In this document: one piece after another, positions 25,074 through 33,655 of the stretch
How positions within the stretch are numbered: position 1 is the stretch's first letter
How the letters are laid out: every line of letters begins with the position of its first letter
NCBI RefSeq assembly: GCF_000428885.1
Contig: NZ_AUAU01000005.1
Coordinates: 1-64,000, forward strand
Source of the DNA: Geothrix fermentans DSM 14018
GTDB lineage: Bacteria; Acidobacteriota; Holophagae; Holophagales; Holophagaceae
Length of the DNA stretch: 64,000 bases
Direction: 5' to 3'
The notes under the pieces: generated by a model
Seen by the model: only the letters and a program-made list of their open reading frames with translations
Told to the model about the DNA's origin: nothing
The model's database searches: none
Made by a program: the position numbers and the translations under genes

Positions 25074-27743
25074 ATGTCCAACGAACAATTGTCGCAAAAC
25101 GGATACCTAGCTACTGGGTCGCTAGTGGGCGAGGTGTTTGGCCCATATGAACTGCTCAACGTCGGAGCCACAACGGCGCGCGAACTTGTTGCTCAGGGCG
25201 TCAAGTTCACCATCCCGACTGTCATCGACTTTCCTTTTGAGCTGTACAAGTCTCCTAAGAACCCGGCCAATGCTAAGCCTGATCGTGTCTATCTCGCTCG
25301 GACTTCCACGGAACTTTTTCCTGTCGCCGTTTGCGAACACAAGGCAAGCACGAAACTTGACACTCCTGACCAACGCCAAAAAGCAGCAGAACAAGCGCTC
25401 TATCACGGCGCCACGCTCGGTGTTTCCCTGGCAATAGCGACCAATGGCCATAATTACATCTACATCGATGTTCCCGTGTCATTAGCCACAAAAAAGCTTT
25501 CGTTACTAGATGAACCGCGTCAGTTAAATCCAAGTGTGTTGCAAAACCTTCTTCACAAGGATACGAATACTGTTCGGGATCCCAAACCTCTTGCGGAAAA
25601 AGTTTGGCAAATAGTATGGCAGGCGACGAAAGCCGAGCCGAAGGACTGCCTTCTCACGTTTGTGGAAATATTCGTTCTCAAATTTCTATCAGACAATCTC
25701 AGGCGACAGGACCTTCCGATTGCCTATCGGTTCGATACTCTTCTTCAGGATGTAAAGAAGTTTGAAAATCAAAATGGCATGACCGCTATTGAATATTATG
25801 TATCTCAAATTAGACCAAGAATTAAAACATTGTTTCCAGACAATGTCGCTGCTAAAGAATCCGGCTTGGCTCAATTATTCGGTATGTCAACCATCGTCTC
25901 CAAAACTTCTATCATCAATGGTTTCGCCTTTCTAAGAAATTCACAGCAATCCTTGGCAAGTTACAACCGTGTCTTTCTTGAGGTTCTTCAAGCGTTCTCC
26001 GATTTTGGCCCACTGACACGCATAGACCCCCAGTTTAAACTTCGACTGTACGAGACCTTCCTTCGCCAATCGGTCCAGCAACAGGCTCTTGGCCAGTTCT
26101 TTACACCGCGCAACGTTGTACGGCAAATGATTCGAATGGCGGAGTTAGGTAAACTGCCTGACGGATCAGTTGTGCTTGATCCTGCTGTCGGTGTCGGTGG
26201 ATTCATCCTTGAGCCACTGCTATTCAAAGACTCACTTATGAATAACGTGGCATTTGCAAAAGGTGACTCATCTAGGCGTGTTAGAACCATCGGCGTGGAC
26301 ATGGACATAGACGTTCATATCCTTGCGAAGGCAAACATGCTCATTCACCTTGCGGAGGCTCTCACCCGCCCCGAGACTACCCTTCCGGCTGTCAATCAGG
26401 CCATGGCTAATACATTCATACTTATGAATGATAATACACAATTGGGATCTTTACTATATCCACCACGAAATTCTGTCGATGTAATTTTGACAAATCCACC
26501 TTACGTTACCAAGGGTTCCGCCGGATACCAGAAAGAAATTGCAAACGTAAAAGGTTCAAAGAATGGCACCGACTTGAAGGATTACTATGCGAACGTCGGG
26601 CTTGGACTAGAGTCATTCTTTCTTAGGTACATTTCAGGCGCACTTAAACCAGGAGGAAAAGCCTTTGTCATTGTCCCCACTGGGCTCTTGAATAGGACTG
26701 AGGCCGGTTTTAAAACCAAAGTGCTTCAAGAGTGCAATCTTCTCGCTTCAATAAGGCTCCCACGCGGCACATTTTTCAATACTTCACAAAAGACGTACAT
26801 TTTGATCCTTGAAAAGCGCCACACTGAAGCCGATCCGCGCCCCAAGGTTATGTGCGCATGGGTCCGGACAATCGGTGAAAGCCTCGACTATCGACGGATC
26901 CCGACCCCTGATATCAATGATCTAAGTGATGTCACTGACGCATTCATCGCTGCGACCTCTGGTGACACAACGCTGATCGATGAATTGCCCATCACAAAGA
27001 TGATAGATTCATCAGAGTTCTCCTCGACAGCTAGGTGGGACATTGACCGGTTCTGGCCTACAGACGAGCAAGAAGCGCTAGGTGTTACGGAACCGGCAGT
27101 GGGAAGGCTTGACTTCATCGATGAGACAGCCGCCGCCATCAACCAGATCACCACTGAGCTTGAAACAGCTCGCCAAGAGCTAACCAGCCTTACTTCCGGC
27201 CCCACGGTTTCGCTCGCCCTCTCAGACGCAGGTTTATTTAAAGTGTCGAATGGGGACCGTATTACGGGAGCGCATATTCGGGAAAATCCGGGGACGCTTC
27301 CTGTATATTCGTGCTACATCCACGAAGAGACAGAGAAGGGAAAGGTGGACGAAAAATGGATAAAAAAACAGAAATTCCGTATCTACAGTACGCCGATTAT
27401 TACGATCAGCGCTAACGGTGTCGTTGGTCCAGTCCACGTCCGCCGTAACCGATGCGCCATCACTGATGATGTAACGGTTGTTGAGCCACTCAACGCAAGT
27501 TTGGATATCGACTACATTGCCCACCAGCTTGACAGTGCAATTCAACATGGGGGCTACTTCTACGAAGCTAAACTATTCCCTGGCCGTGTTCGCACCCTCA
27601 ATATCAATATTCCGGTGAAAGACGATGGAACATTCGATCTCGATCTTCAGAAGCAAATATCAGGCGCCCTAAATCGTTTTGAGAATACCCGCTTGCGAAT
27701 CATTGAGCTTGGGCTTGTGAGCAAAGGTGCGCGTATTGAGTAG
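25074..27743 (+). CDS. Single-chain restriction-modification-like protein (nuclease, N6-adenine methylase and recognition domains)
   Basis: An 889-aa protein in three parts. N-terminal 1-180 resembles the type I HsdR N-terminal nuclease fold, with PD at 69-70 and EHK at 88-90 as a PD-(D/E)xK site. The centre is a gamma-type N6-adenine methylase: GQFFTPRNVV (340-349), motif I DPAVGVGGF (369-377), motif IV NPPY (474-477). The last ~200 residues look like one type I/IIG target recognition domain. This is the layout of a type IIG-like enzyme that cuts and methylates with one chain. Codon use and GC are far below those of the neighbours, pointing to recent transfer. Whether it restricts DNA is untested. 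Confidence 0.8.
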   Translation: MSNEQLSQNGYLATGSLVGEVFGPYELLNVGATTARELVAQGVKFTIPTVIDFPFELYKSPKNPANAKPDRVYLARTSTELFPVAVCEHKASTKLDTPDQRQKAAEQALYHGATLGVSLAIATNGHNYIYIDVPVSLATKKLSLLDEPRQLNPSVLQNLLHKDTNTVRDPKPLAEKVWQIVWQATKAEPKDCLLTFVEIFVLKFLSDNLRRQDLPIAYRFDTLLQDVKKFENQNGMTAIEYYVSQIRPRIKTLFPDNVAAKESGLAQLFGMSTIVSKTSIINGFAFLRNSQQSLASYNRVFLEVLQAFSDFGPLTRIDPQFKLRLYETFLRQSVQQQALGQFFTPRNVVRQMIRMAELGKLPDGSVVLDPAVGVGGFILEPLLFKDSLMNNVAFAKGDSSRRVRTIGVDMDIDVHILAKANMLIHLAEALTRPETTLPAVNQAMANTFILMNDNTQLGSLLYPPRNSVDVILTNPPYVTKGSAGYQKEIANVKGSKNGTDLKDYYANVGLGLESFFLRYISGALKPGGKAFVIVPTGLLNRTEAGFKTKVLQECNLLASIRLPRGTFFNTSQKTYILILEKRHTEADPRPKVMCAWVRTIGESLDYRRIPTPDINDLSDVTDAFIAATSGDTTLIDELPITKMIDSSEFSSTARWDIDRFWPTDEQEALGVTEPAVGRLDFIDETAAAINQITTELETARQELTSLTSGPTVSLALSDAGLFKVSNGDRITGAHIRENPGTLPVYSCYIHEETEKGKVDEKWIKKQKFRIYSTPIITISANGVVGPVHVRRNRCAITDDVTVVEPLNASLDIDYIAHQLDSAIQHGGYFYEAKLFPGRVRTLNINIPVKDDGTFDLDLQKQISGALNRFENTRLRIIELGLVSKGARIE

Positions 27744-27968
27744 GCTTGGAGTGGGGCCGCTCTCCGGACTCACCGAGCAGGAACTGGCGGCGGCCTCAAA
27801 AACGGGGCTCTTAGAAAAGAATCATATAAGCAGAGGAGAGCGGATTTAGGGAATAAAGCGTGGGAAAAGACATGACTCGTTGTTCTTCTCCGCTTTCCTC
27901 AGCCCCTCGGTTTTCCTCCGCTTATCTTATTTTTCATTTCAAGTCCAAATCCCGGTCTACTGCAGCTT
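27744..27968. repeat. AT-rich spacer with a GCGGAGGA-type inverted repeat
   Basis: No gene seen. AAGCAGAGGAGAGCGG near 27830 is mirrored by CCGCTTTCCTC and CCTCCGCTTATCTT at 27890-27930. A related inverted block lies at 28528-28650. Confidence 0.55.
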
Positions 27969-28162
27969 CTATAACTCCCCATCAATTCTCCTCTTCTGGT
28001 CGTCCTGCTTCACCATGGCCTTGGCCTTCTGGTACAAGGCCATGGCTTGGCCCTTGTCGCCCTTGACGGCGTAGGCTTCGGCCAGACTGTCGTCGTAGGT
28101 GTTCCAGGAGGCGGGGTGGTCCTTCACGTTCTTCTGGAAGAGAGCGAACGCCTCGTCATCCC
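27969..28162 (-). pseudogene. 3' fragment of a TPR-protein gene
   Basis: On the minus strand the frame from about 28162 to the TAG at 27971-27969 reads FQKNVKDHPASWNTYDDSLA then EAYAVKGDKGQAMAWYQKAK, a typical tetratricopeptide pair near the C-terminus of larger proteins. The 5' part is missing: the sequence runs directly into the DUF4386-like scrap on the opposite strand. It is a truncated remnant. Confidence 0.7.
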
Positions 28163-28243
28163 CCTGGCCCTCTTCGAGCTGGTTCTGGCCTTCTGGCTCC
28201 TGATCCGCGGGCTGGGGGCGCCCGCGACGACCGAGCCCTGACC
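28160..28243 (+). pseudogene. 3' fragment of a DUF4386-type gene
   Basis: The frame ending at 28243 encodes FELVLAFWLLIRGLGAPATTEP, nearly identical to the C-terminus of the intact DUF4386 protein ending at 29870. Nothing upstream of the match is homologous, so it is a duplicated tail. Confidence 0.75.
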
Positions 28244-28264
28244 CGGATTCTGGGATCCTTCCGC

Positions 28265-28515
28265 ATGCTCCAGGACACGCCCTCCTTCCTCGCCTACTGG
28301 CGCAACGCCCGGTCCCACACGGTGCGGGTGCGGTCGGCGCTGGGGTCCGAGGATCTGGAGTGGCCGCCGGTGTCCGGGGCCCTCACCTTCGGCGACCTGT
28401 TCCGCCACCGGTTGGGGCTGGAGCGCTTCATGGTCGCGGAGAATGTGCAGGGCCGCCCCAGCGTGTTCCCGGGCCACGGGGTGGCGCTGGCCATCTTCGG
28501 CACCCTCTCGGAGGC
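28265..28515 (+). pseudogene. Decayed copy of the DinB-family gene
   Basis: Starts MLQDTPSFLAYWRNAR and tracks the intact gene at 31432-31953 through GLERFMVAENVQGRPS and PGHG, then skips about 28 residues to LAIFGTLSEA and ends in a repeat block at ~28515. Its -10-like box reads GATCCT where the intact copy has GATACT. It is 22 nt after the DUF4386 tail, so the two scraps form one duplicated unit. Confidence 0.8.
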
Positions 28516-29153
28516 GGCTTCTCTTCCGGAAAAGAATTTTGTAAGCGGAGGAAGGCTGAGGAACGGAGGACAGCGGAGAAAGACAGGGCCATGTTCGGCT
28601 TTGCTCCGCTCCCTCCGCGCCTCTGCCTCCCTCCGCTTACGTGCGCTTTTCCTGGCCGCGGATGAACACGGATTAAAAACTTGAACCGGTGATGCACGGT
28701 GATGGCGCGCCGTGAGCTTCCCGCCTGGGCCCGCCGGAGGCGGCTTCCGGCCTGGCCGGAAGGGAGGCGGGGGCGCCGTGGCCGCGCTCCCAGAAGGCAC
28801 GGCCACGGCGCCCCCGCCTCCGCCCATGCTGCCTCGTCGCAGGAAAATCACTGGAATCACCGAAATCAGCGGCAAAACAGCCGTTCATCTTGATCGGTGT
28901 TCATCAGCTTTGATCGGTGTTCATCGGTGTTCCTGCCTTGGCCTCTCTCCCGCTCACGCGGGGCAAACGGGGCAGTCCAGGCGCGTGGAGGCACGACCTT
29001 CGGCATCCCTTCCATCCCCTGAATCCCTGTTTCAAACCTTCATGAACAGGGATTCAGGGGATGAAGGGGATAAAATCCCAGTCTCCTGGCCTTCTGATAA
29101 CCCGTCGCAGGTCCTGTGTCGTAGCCTGCTTTCACACCCCTGAAGGAACCCCC
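28516..29153. repeat. Repeat-filled intergenic region
   Basis: No gene supported. Contents in order: an inverted GCGGAGGA block (28528-28650), CACGGATGAA modules (28660-28690), a GC-rich inverted pair around CCGCCTCCGGC/GCCGGAGGCGG (28725-28830), mirrored TGTTCATCGG copies (28880-28935), and an inverted pair of the GGGATTCAGGGGATG module (29010-29068). Confidence 0.65.
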
Positions 29154-29870
29154 ATGACCGACCCCCATCCCGATGGATCCCAGCAGCAGGCTGCCCGGCT
29201 GGCGGGGTTGGCGTTGCTGGTGAGCTGGCCGCTGGTGGTCTATGCCAATTTCGCCATCCAGGACCGGCTGGTGGTCGCGGGGGACGCGGCGGCGACGGCC
29301 CGGAACCTCCTCGCCCACGCGGGCCTCTTCCGGCTCGGCATCGCGTTCGACCTGGTCCACTGCGCGGCCCTCCTGGCGCTGACCGTGGCGCTCTACACCA
29401 TCCTCCAGCCCGTCCACCGCACCTATGCGCTGCTGGCGGCGGCCTGGCGGGCGGTGTACGCCTTCGCCTGGATCCGCATGACCCTCAACCTGTTCGAGGC
29501 CCTGCGGCTGCTGGGCCCCTACCCCTTCCTGGCGGCCCTGGAGCCGCCCCGGGTGCAGGCCCTGGCCCGCTACCTCCTCAGCGCCCGCTTCGAGCAGTAC
29601 TACCTCGGCCTCCTGTTCTGGGGCCTGGGCTCGACGGTGGCCTGCGCGCTGTGGTGGCGCTCCCGCTACATCCCCCGGAGCCTCGCGCTGGCCGGGCTGC
29701 TGTCCTCCGCCTGGGCGGCCTTCTGCGCCTTCGCCTTCATCCTGAACCCCGCCTTCGAGAAGGCCGTGGGCCTCTGGGCCTTCGACGTGCCCCTGGGCCT
29801 CTTCGAGTTGGTTCTGGCCTTCTGGCTCCTCATCCGCGGCCTGAAGGTCCCCGCGACGACCGGGCCCTGA
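29154..29870 (+). CDS. DUF4386-family membrane protein
   Basis: A 238-aa protein with six predicted hydrophobic helices (for example LAGLALLVSWPLVVYANFAI and AALLALTVALYTIL), an arrangement and length typical of DUF4386 proteins, whose function is unknown. AAGGA precedes the ATG. Its last ~20 residues are duplicated as a scrap at 28160-28243. Confidence 0.75.
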   Translation: MTDPHPDGSQQQAARLAGLALLVSWPLVVYANFAIQDRLVVAGDAAATARNLLAHAGLFRLGIAFDLVHCAALLALTVALYTILQPVHRTYALLAAAWRAVYAFAWIRMTLNLFEALRLLGPYPFLAALEPPRVQALARYLLSARFEQYYLGLLFWGLGSTVACALWWRSRYIPRSLALAGLLSSAWAAFCAFAFILNPAFEKAVGLWAFDVPLGLFELVLAFWLLIRGLKVPATTGP

Positions 29871-30114
29871 TCCGGCCCGAAGCAGCTCCCGCATCCCTGC
29901 CCAATAGGCCGCCTGCTGATCGGCTAGGCCCAGCCTGAGGACGTCAAGAGCCGACGCGAAGCACGCGAAGGAAAAACTGCTTTAGCCGGAGATGAACGGA
30001 GATGGCGGAGATGGGCCCGGTGGCATCCATGAGGGTCGACTGGAAGCCGGGGTGTGTTCCCGGATGCCGGGAAAGCTGAAGGACGCGAAAACCAGCACAG
30101 GTGCTGAGGTCCCA

Positions 30115-30224
30115 GGACATCCGGGCCTGCGGCCCCGGGCCGCGCATGGCGCGGTCCGTTTCTCGGGCGGCGGCCATGGCGGCCCCTGGAAGCCGCCCGG
30201 GCCGCCGCCCGAGAAAGGATGTCC
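30115..30224 (+). repeat. Strongly folding intergenic core element, full copy
   Basis: Bounded by GGACATCC and GGATGTCC. Inside, TTTCTCGGGCGGCGGCC (30159-30175) pairs perfectly with GGCCGCCGCCCGAGAAA (30200-30216), a 17-bp stem with GGCGGC/GCCGCC pairing in its loop; the left part folds separately. An inverted copy lies at 3042-3150 and a shortened copy at 32069-32102. Confidence 0.8.
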
Positions 30225-30231
30225 GCGGTGA

Positions 30232-30422
30232 GTCGAGCCCCCTCCGCGCTCTCCGCGCGCCCGAAGGGCGTCTCCGTGTTCTCTGCGTTCCGCTTTTTTA
30301 CCTGAGATTCGCCGATAAGCAGGAAAGCCATTCACAGGGATTCAAGGGATGAAGGGGATATGGCACAGCAATACCCCGGACCGCCTTCATCTTTCATCAG
30401 CGTTCATCCGTGTTCATCAGTG
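30232..30422 (+). repeat. 190-bp dispersed repeat, copy 1
   Basis: Runs from GTCGAGCCCCCTCCGCG through TCTCTGCGTTCCGC, GCCGATAAGCAGG and GGGATTCAAGGGATGAAGG to TGTTCATCAGTGG. Copy 2 at 32109-32302 differs at few sites; a partial copy is at 38480-38578. Confidence 0.8.
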
Positions 30423-30566
30423 GCCAAATAAGCCTTTCTCTTTCTCCGCGCTCGCCCTTCGACCACGCGTGTTCTGCGTTTTTTCCATGGACCCCCGCCC
30501 TCCGATCGGCGCCATGATGGGACCCCTCGGAGCCCCACGCCGGAGTCCCATCGGGAGGAACCTCCC

Positions 30567-31376
30567 ATGCCCACCCTCAACGCCCTCGTCACCCACCGCA
30601 TCGACACGGCGCCGGGCCTCATGACGCTGCGGGTGGCGCCGGTGGGGTGGGCGCTGCCGGCCTTCCGGCCGGGGCAGTTCGCGGTGCTGGGGCTGCCGGC
30701 CTCGGCGCCGCGGAGCGTGGAAGCGGAGCCCGAGGATCCGCCCATGCCGTCGGAGACCTTCCTGCGCCGGGCCTACTCCATCGCCTCCTCCTCCCGGGAG
30801 CGCGAGTACCTGGAGTTCTACCTGGTGGAGGTGCAGAGCGGCGCCCTGACGCCCCGGCTCTTCGCGCTGAAGCCCGGCGACAAGCTGTGGCTGGGGCCCA
30901 AGTTCACGGGCCTGTTCACCCTGGACGAGGTGCCGCCGGACCGGCACGTGGCCTTCATCGGCACGGGCACGGGGCTGGCCCCCTACATGTCCATGCTGCG
31001 CACCCACCTGGAGCGGGACGGCAGCCGCCGCCTGGCGGTGCTCCATGGGGCCCGGCACTCCTGGGACCTGGGCTACCGCGACGAGCTGGTGCAGATGCAG
31101 CGCCTGGCGCCCCACTTCACCTACCTGCCCGTGCTCTCCCGCCCGGAGGCGGAGCTGGTGCCCTGGACGGGCGCCACGGGCCGCCTCCCGGCCTACTGGG
31201 CCGACGGGGCGCTGGCGCGGGCCTGGGGCTTCCGGCCCAGCCCCGCCGACACGCACATCTTCCTCTGCGGCAACCCCGGCATGCTGGAGGCCATGCAGCA
31301 GCAGCTCGAAGCCGAGGGCTTCCGCGAGCACACCAGGCAGGCCCCGGGCGAGATCCATCTGGAGAAGTACTGGTAG
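30567..31376 (+). CDS. Ferredoxin/flavodoxin--NADP+ reductase
   Basis: A 269-aa FNR-like flavoprotein. The FAD-binding domain has RAYSIASSS, and the NADP domain has FIGTGTGLAPYMSML and FLCGNPGMLEAM; the C-terminus ends HLEKYW with a terminal aromatic residue stacking on FAD, as in bacterial Fpr enzymes. It moves electrons between NADPH and ferredoxin or flavodoxin. GGAGGAA precedes the ATG. The N-terminal region contains a short insertion (about 48-60) compared with E. coli Fpr. Confidence 0.9.
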   Translation: MPTLNALVTHRIDTAPGLMTLRVAPVGWALPAFRPGQFAVLGLPASAPRSVEAEPEDPPMPSETFLRRAYSIASSSREREYLEFYLVEVQSGALTPRLFALKPGDKLWLGPKFTGLFTLDEVPPDRHVAFIGTGTGLAPYMSMLRTHLERDGSRRLAVLHGARHSWDLGYRDELVQMQRLAPHFTYLPVLSRPEAELVPWTGATGRLPAYWADGALARAWGFRPSPADTHIFLCGNPGMLEAMQQQLEAEGFREHTRQAPGEIHLEKYW

Positions 31377-31420
31377 GGCCCGGCCCGCCCCCGGTTCCGC
31401 CACGGCGCCCGGGGTTCTGG

Positions 31421-31426
31421 GATACT
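31421..31426 (+). promoter_or_regulatory. Extended -10 box before the DinB gene (leaderless type)
   Basis: CTGGGATACT then GCCCC then ATG. TGG before GATACT gives an extended -10. Identical TGGGATACT boxes precede 37382 and 38642. Confidence 0.55.
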
Positions 31427-31431
31427 GCCCC

Positions 31432-31953
31432 ATGCTCCAGGACACGCCCTCCTTCCTCGCCTACTGGCGCAACGCGCGGGCCCGCACGGTGCGGGTGCTG
31501 GAGGCGCTCGAGCCCGGGGACCTGGCCTGGGCGCCGGCCCCCGGGGCCTTCACCTTCGGCGACCTGTTCCGCCATCTGGCGGGGCTGGAGCGCTTCATGT
31601 ATGCGGAGAACGTGCAGGGCCGCCCCAGCCTCTATCCGGGCCACGGGGCCGAGCTCTCGGGAGGACCGGACGCGGGTCTGGATGGCCTGCGCGCCTACCT
31701 GGACCGCTGCCACGCCGAGTCGCTGGCGATCTTCGCCACGCTGACCGACGCGGACCTGCTGGCGCCCTGCGTGACGCCCGCCGGAGCCCCCATGGCCACC
31801 TGGAAGTGGCTCCGCGCCATGGCCGAACACGAAGCCCACCACCGCGGCCAGCTCTACCTCATGGCCAGCCTGCGAGGCCGTAGCGTGGCGCCCCTCTTCG
31901 GCCTCACCGAAGAGCAGGTCGCGGCGGCATCCCGGGTGAAAGGCCTTTTTTAG
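31432..31953 (+). CDS. DinB-family protein
   Basis: A 173-aa four-helix DinB/DfsB-like protein. The metal ligands are a His in FGDLFRHLAGLERF and the HEAHHRGQL motif near the C-terminus. Such proteins bind a divalent metal and may act as thiol-dependent transferases; the substrate is unknown. There is no ribosome site, only the TGGGATACT box. A decayed copy is at 28265-28515, and a more distant DinB protein is encoded at 49817-50329. Confidence 0.85.
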   Translation: MLQDTPSFLAYWRNARARTVRVLEALEPGDLAWAPAPGAFTFGDLFRHLAGLERFMYAENVQGRPSLYPGHGAELSGGPDAGLDGLRAYLDRCHAESLAIFATLTDADLLAPCVTPAGAPMATWKWLRAMAEHEAHHRGQLYLMASLRGRSVAPLFGLTEEQVAAASRVKGLF

Positions 31954-32068
31954 CCACTGATGAACACAGATGAACACGGATAAAGACAGCTGCCTGCTGA
32001 GCGGCCAAGCTCAGCCTGAATGGCCTGGAACCGCGGAGAACGCAGAGCGCGCAGAGGCGGCCAGGCCA

Positions 32069-32102
32069 GGACATCCGGGCCGCCGCCCGAGAAAGGATGT
32101 CC
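32069..32102 (+). repeat. Folding core element, internally deleted copy
   Basis: GGACATCCGGGCCGCCGCCCG then AGAAAGGATGTCC: both ends of the element are present but about 76 bp, including the whole left arm of the long stem, are missing. Confidence 0.75.
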
Positions 32103-32108
32103 GCGGTG

Positions 32109-32302
32109 GGTCGAACCCCCTCCGCGATCTCCGCGCGCCCGAAGGGCGTCTCTGTGTTCTCTGCGTTCCGCTTTTTTGCCTGAGGTTCGCCGATAAGCAG
32201 GAAAAACATTCACAGGGATTCAAGGGATGAAGGGGATGTGGCAGCCATCCCCCGCCTTCGTCTTTCATCCGTGTTCATCCGTGTTCATCCGTGGCTTCAA
32301 CC
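32109..32302 (+). repeat. 190-bp dispersed repeat, copy 2
   Basis: Matches 30232-30422 almost base for base through the GCCGATAAGCAGG and GGGATTCAAGGGATGAAGG segments, then ends in TTCATCCGTGG. Confidence 0.8.
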
Positions 32303-32326
32303 GCTTTTCCGGTTCCACGGAGGCGC

Positions 32327-33340
32327 TCACCCCTCGAGCCGCACCCCCGTGAGCTGCTCGCTCAGGGCCCACAGGCGCTCGGCGGCGTCGGGGTCGATGG
32401 CGTGGGGGCGCACGCCGATGGTGCCGGGGGCTCCGGGCGGCAGCACCGGGGCCACGTCGCAGTCCTGGCAGTAGACGCCGCCCAGGCCGGCGAGCTGGGG
32501 GCTGGTGGCGCACCACACGGCGGTGGCGGCGCCCTGCTCGGTGGTCTTGAACTCGCCGCCCTCGCGCACGGAGCGGCCCGCGGGCACGGTGCCCGGGCCG
32601 TCCTCCGGGCCCAGGCCCGCGGCCCGCCGGTCCTCCTCGGTCATGTGCCGGCCCAGGTCCGTGAGGATCAGGCCCGGATGCACGGCGAAGGCGCGGATAC
32701 CCTCCCCCTCTCCGCGCCGGTCCAGGGCCACGGCGAAGAGGGCGTTGGCGCTCTTGGCCTGGGCGTAAGCCAGCCAGCGGTCGTAGGGGCGGCTGTGGAA
32801 GTGGGGGTCGTCGAAGTCCACCCCCGCCCGCTGGTGGGCGCGGGAGGAGAGGGCCACCACCCGCGCGCCCCCGGCCTGGCCCGCCCGCCGGAGCGCGGGC
32901 CAGAGCCTGGCCGTGAGTTGGAAGTGGCCCAGGTGGTTCGCCGCGAACTGGCTCTCGTAGCCCCGGGCGCCCCGCTGGAGGGGCGTGGCCATGATGCCGG
33001 CGTTGTTGATGAGCATGTGCAGGGGCCGGCCCGTGGCCAGGAAGGCCCGGGCGAAGGCCTCGATGGAGGCCGGGTCCAGCAGGTCCATGGGGGCCGCCTC
33101 CACCCGCATCCCGCCCCCGGCCAGCCCCGCCAGGGCGCCGTGGGCCTTCTCCAGGTCCCGGGCGGCCACCACCACCTCGGCGCCGGCCTCCGCCAGGGCC
33201 CGGACAGTCTCCAGGCCCAGGCCCGCGGCGCCGCCGGTCACCACCGCCACGCGGCCGTGGAGATCCAGGCCCCGCAGCGCCTCCCGGGCCGTGGTGGCGG
33301 GGCCGAACCGGGAGGGGAGGGGCGTCTGGCGGCTGGTCAT
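32327..33340 (-). CDS. Short-chain dehydrogenase/reductase
   Basis: A 337-aa SDR with VVTGGAAGLGLETVRAL (cofactor loop), LINNAGIMATP, and catalytic YAQAKSAN. Length and motif order are like retinol dehydrogenase or protochlorophyllide-reductase-type SDRs that act on bulky substrates; the natural substrate is unknown. The start at 33340 follows GAGGAG. The gene is convergent with the DinB gene across a repeat block. Confidence 0.88.
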   Translation of the reverse strand: MTSRQTPLPSRFGPATTAREALRGLDLHGRVAVVTGGAAGLGLETVRALAEAGAEVVVAARDLEKAHGALAGLAGGGMRVEAAPMDLLDPASIEAFARAFLATGRPLHMLINNAGIMATPLQRGARGYESQFAANHLGHFQLTARLWPALRRAGQAGGARVVALSSRAHQRAGVDFDDPHFHSRPYDRWLAYAQAKSANALFAVALDRRGEGEGIRAFAVHPGLILTDLGRHMTEEDRRAAGLGPEDGPGTVPAGRSVREGGEFKTTEQGAATAVWCATSPQLAGLGGVYCQDCDVAPVLPPGAPGTIGVRPHAIDPDAAERLWALSEQLTGVRLEG

Positions 33341-33655
33341 GGTCGGCTCCTCGGACCGGCAGGATGGCAACCCCCTGTCCACGCACAGCCCGGCGCCGCC
33401 TCCGGCGGGGGCGCCGCCAGGGTGGGGTCGGGGATGGCCCCGCGCCAGGGCCCTCCCCGGGAGGCAGGGCCCTCCCGCCCTGCACCTGCCGACGACCACA
33501 TCCTCAATTCGCCAATATTAGACCTTGTGATCTGCCCGTCACATTCCGTTCACAGAAATGCGTTGTTGTTGAATTCAACTATTAAAAAAATGTCATTAAT
33601 CGTCTTGACATACTCCAATGGATCTAGGAAAAATAAGGCTTTCCACTGCTGAAAG
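33341..33655 (+). promoter_or_regulatory. AT-rich promoter region of the lipoprotein/collagen-like genes
   Basis: The right half (33500-33655) is much richer in A/T than its surroundings. TTGACA at 33605-33610 is followed at 18 bp by AAAAAT, and a TATTAAAAAAATG tract just upstream looks like an UP element. The left half is leader sequence of the divergent SDR gene. Confidence 0.5.

Larger units (their letters stand above)
29871..30566. repeat. Long palindromic repeat block before the FNR gene
   Basis: No gene supported. It holds GATGAACGGAGATGGCGGAGA-type modules near 29990, the folding core at 30115-30224, a 190-bp unit (30232-30422) that is nearly identical to 32109-32302, and TGTTCATCCG modules. 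The ribosome site of the FNR gene, GGAGGAA, ends the block. Confidence 0.7.
31954..32326. repeat. Inverted repeat block after the DinB gene
   Basis: No gene supported. GCCACTGATGAACACAGATG at the left end and CATCCGTGTTCATCCGTGGC at the right end are inverted copies enclosing a CGCAGAG module, the shortened folding core (32069-32102) and 190-bp repeat copy 2 (32109-32302). It separates two convergent genes. Confidence 0.75.

Noticed and set aside
28516-30425. CRISPR-like arrays in the regions dense in short repeats
   Set aside because: The repeats are adjacent or inverted 10-12-bp modules without regular unique spacers, and no cas genes are present.
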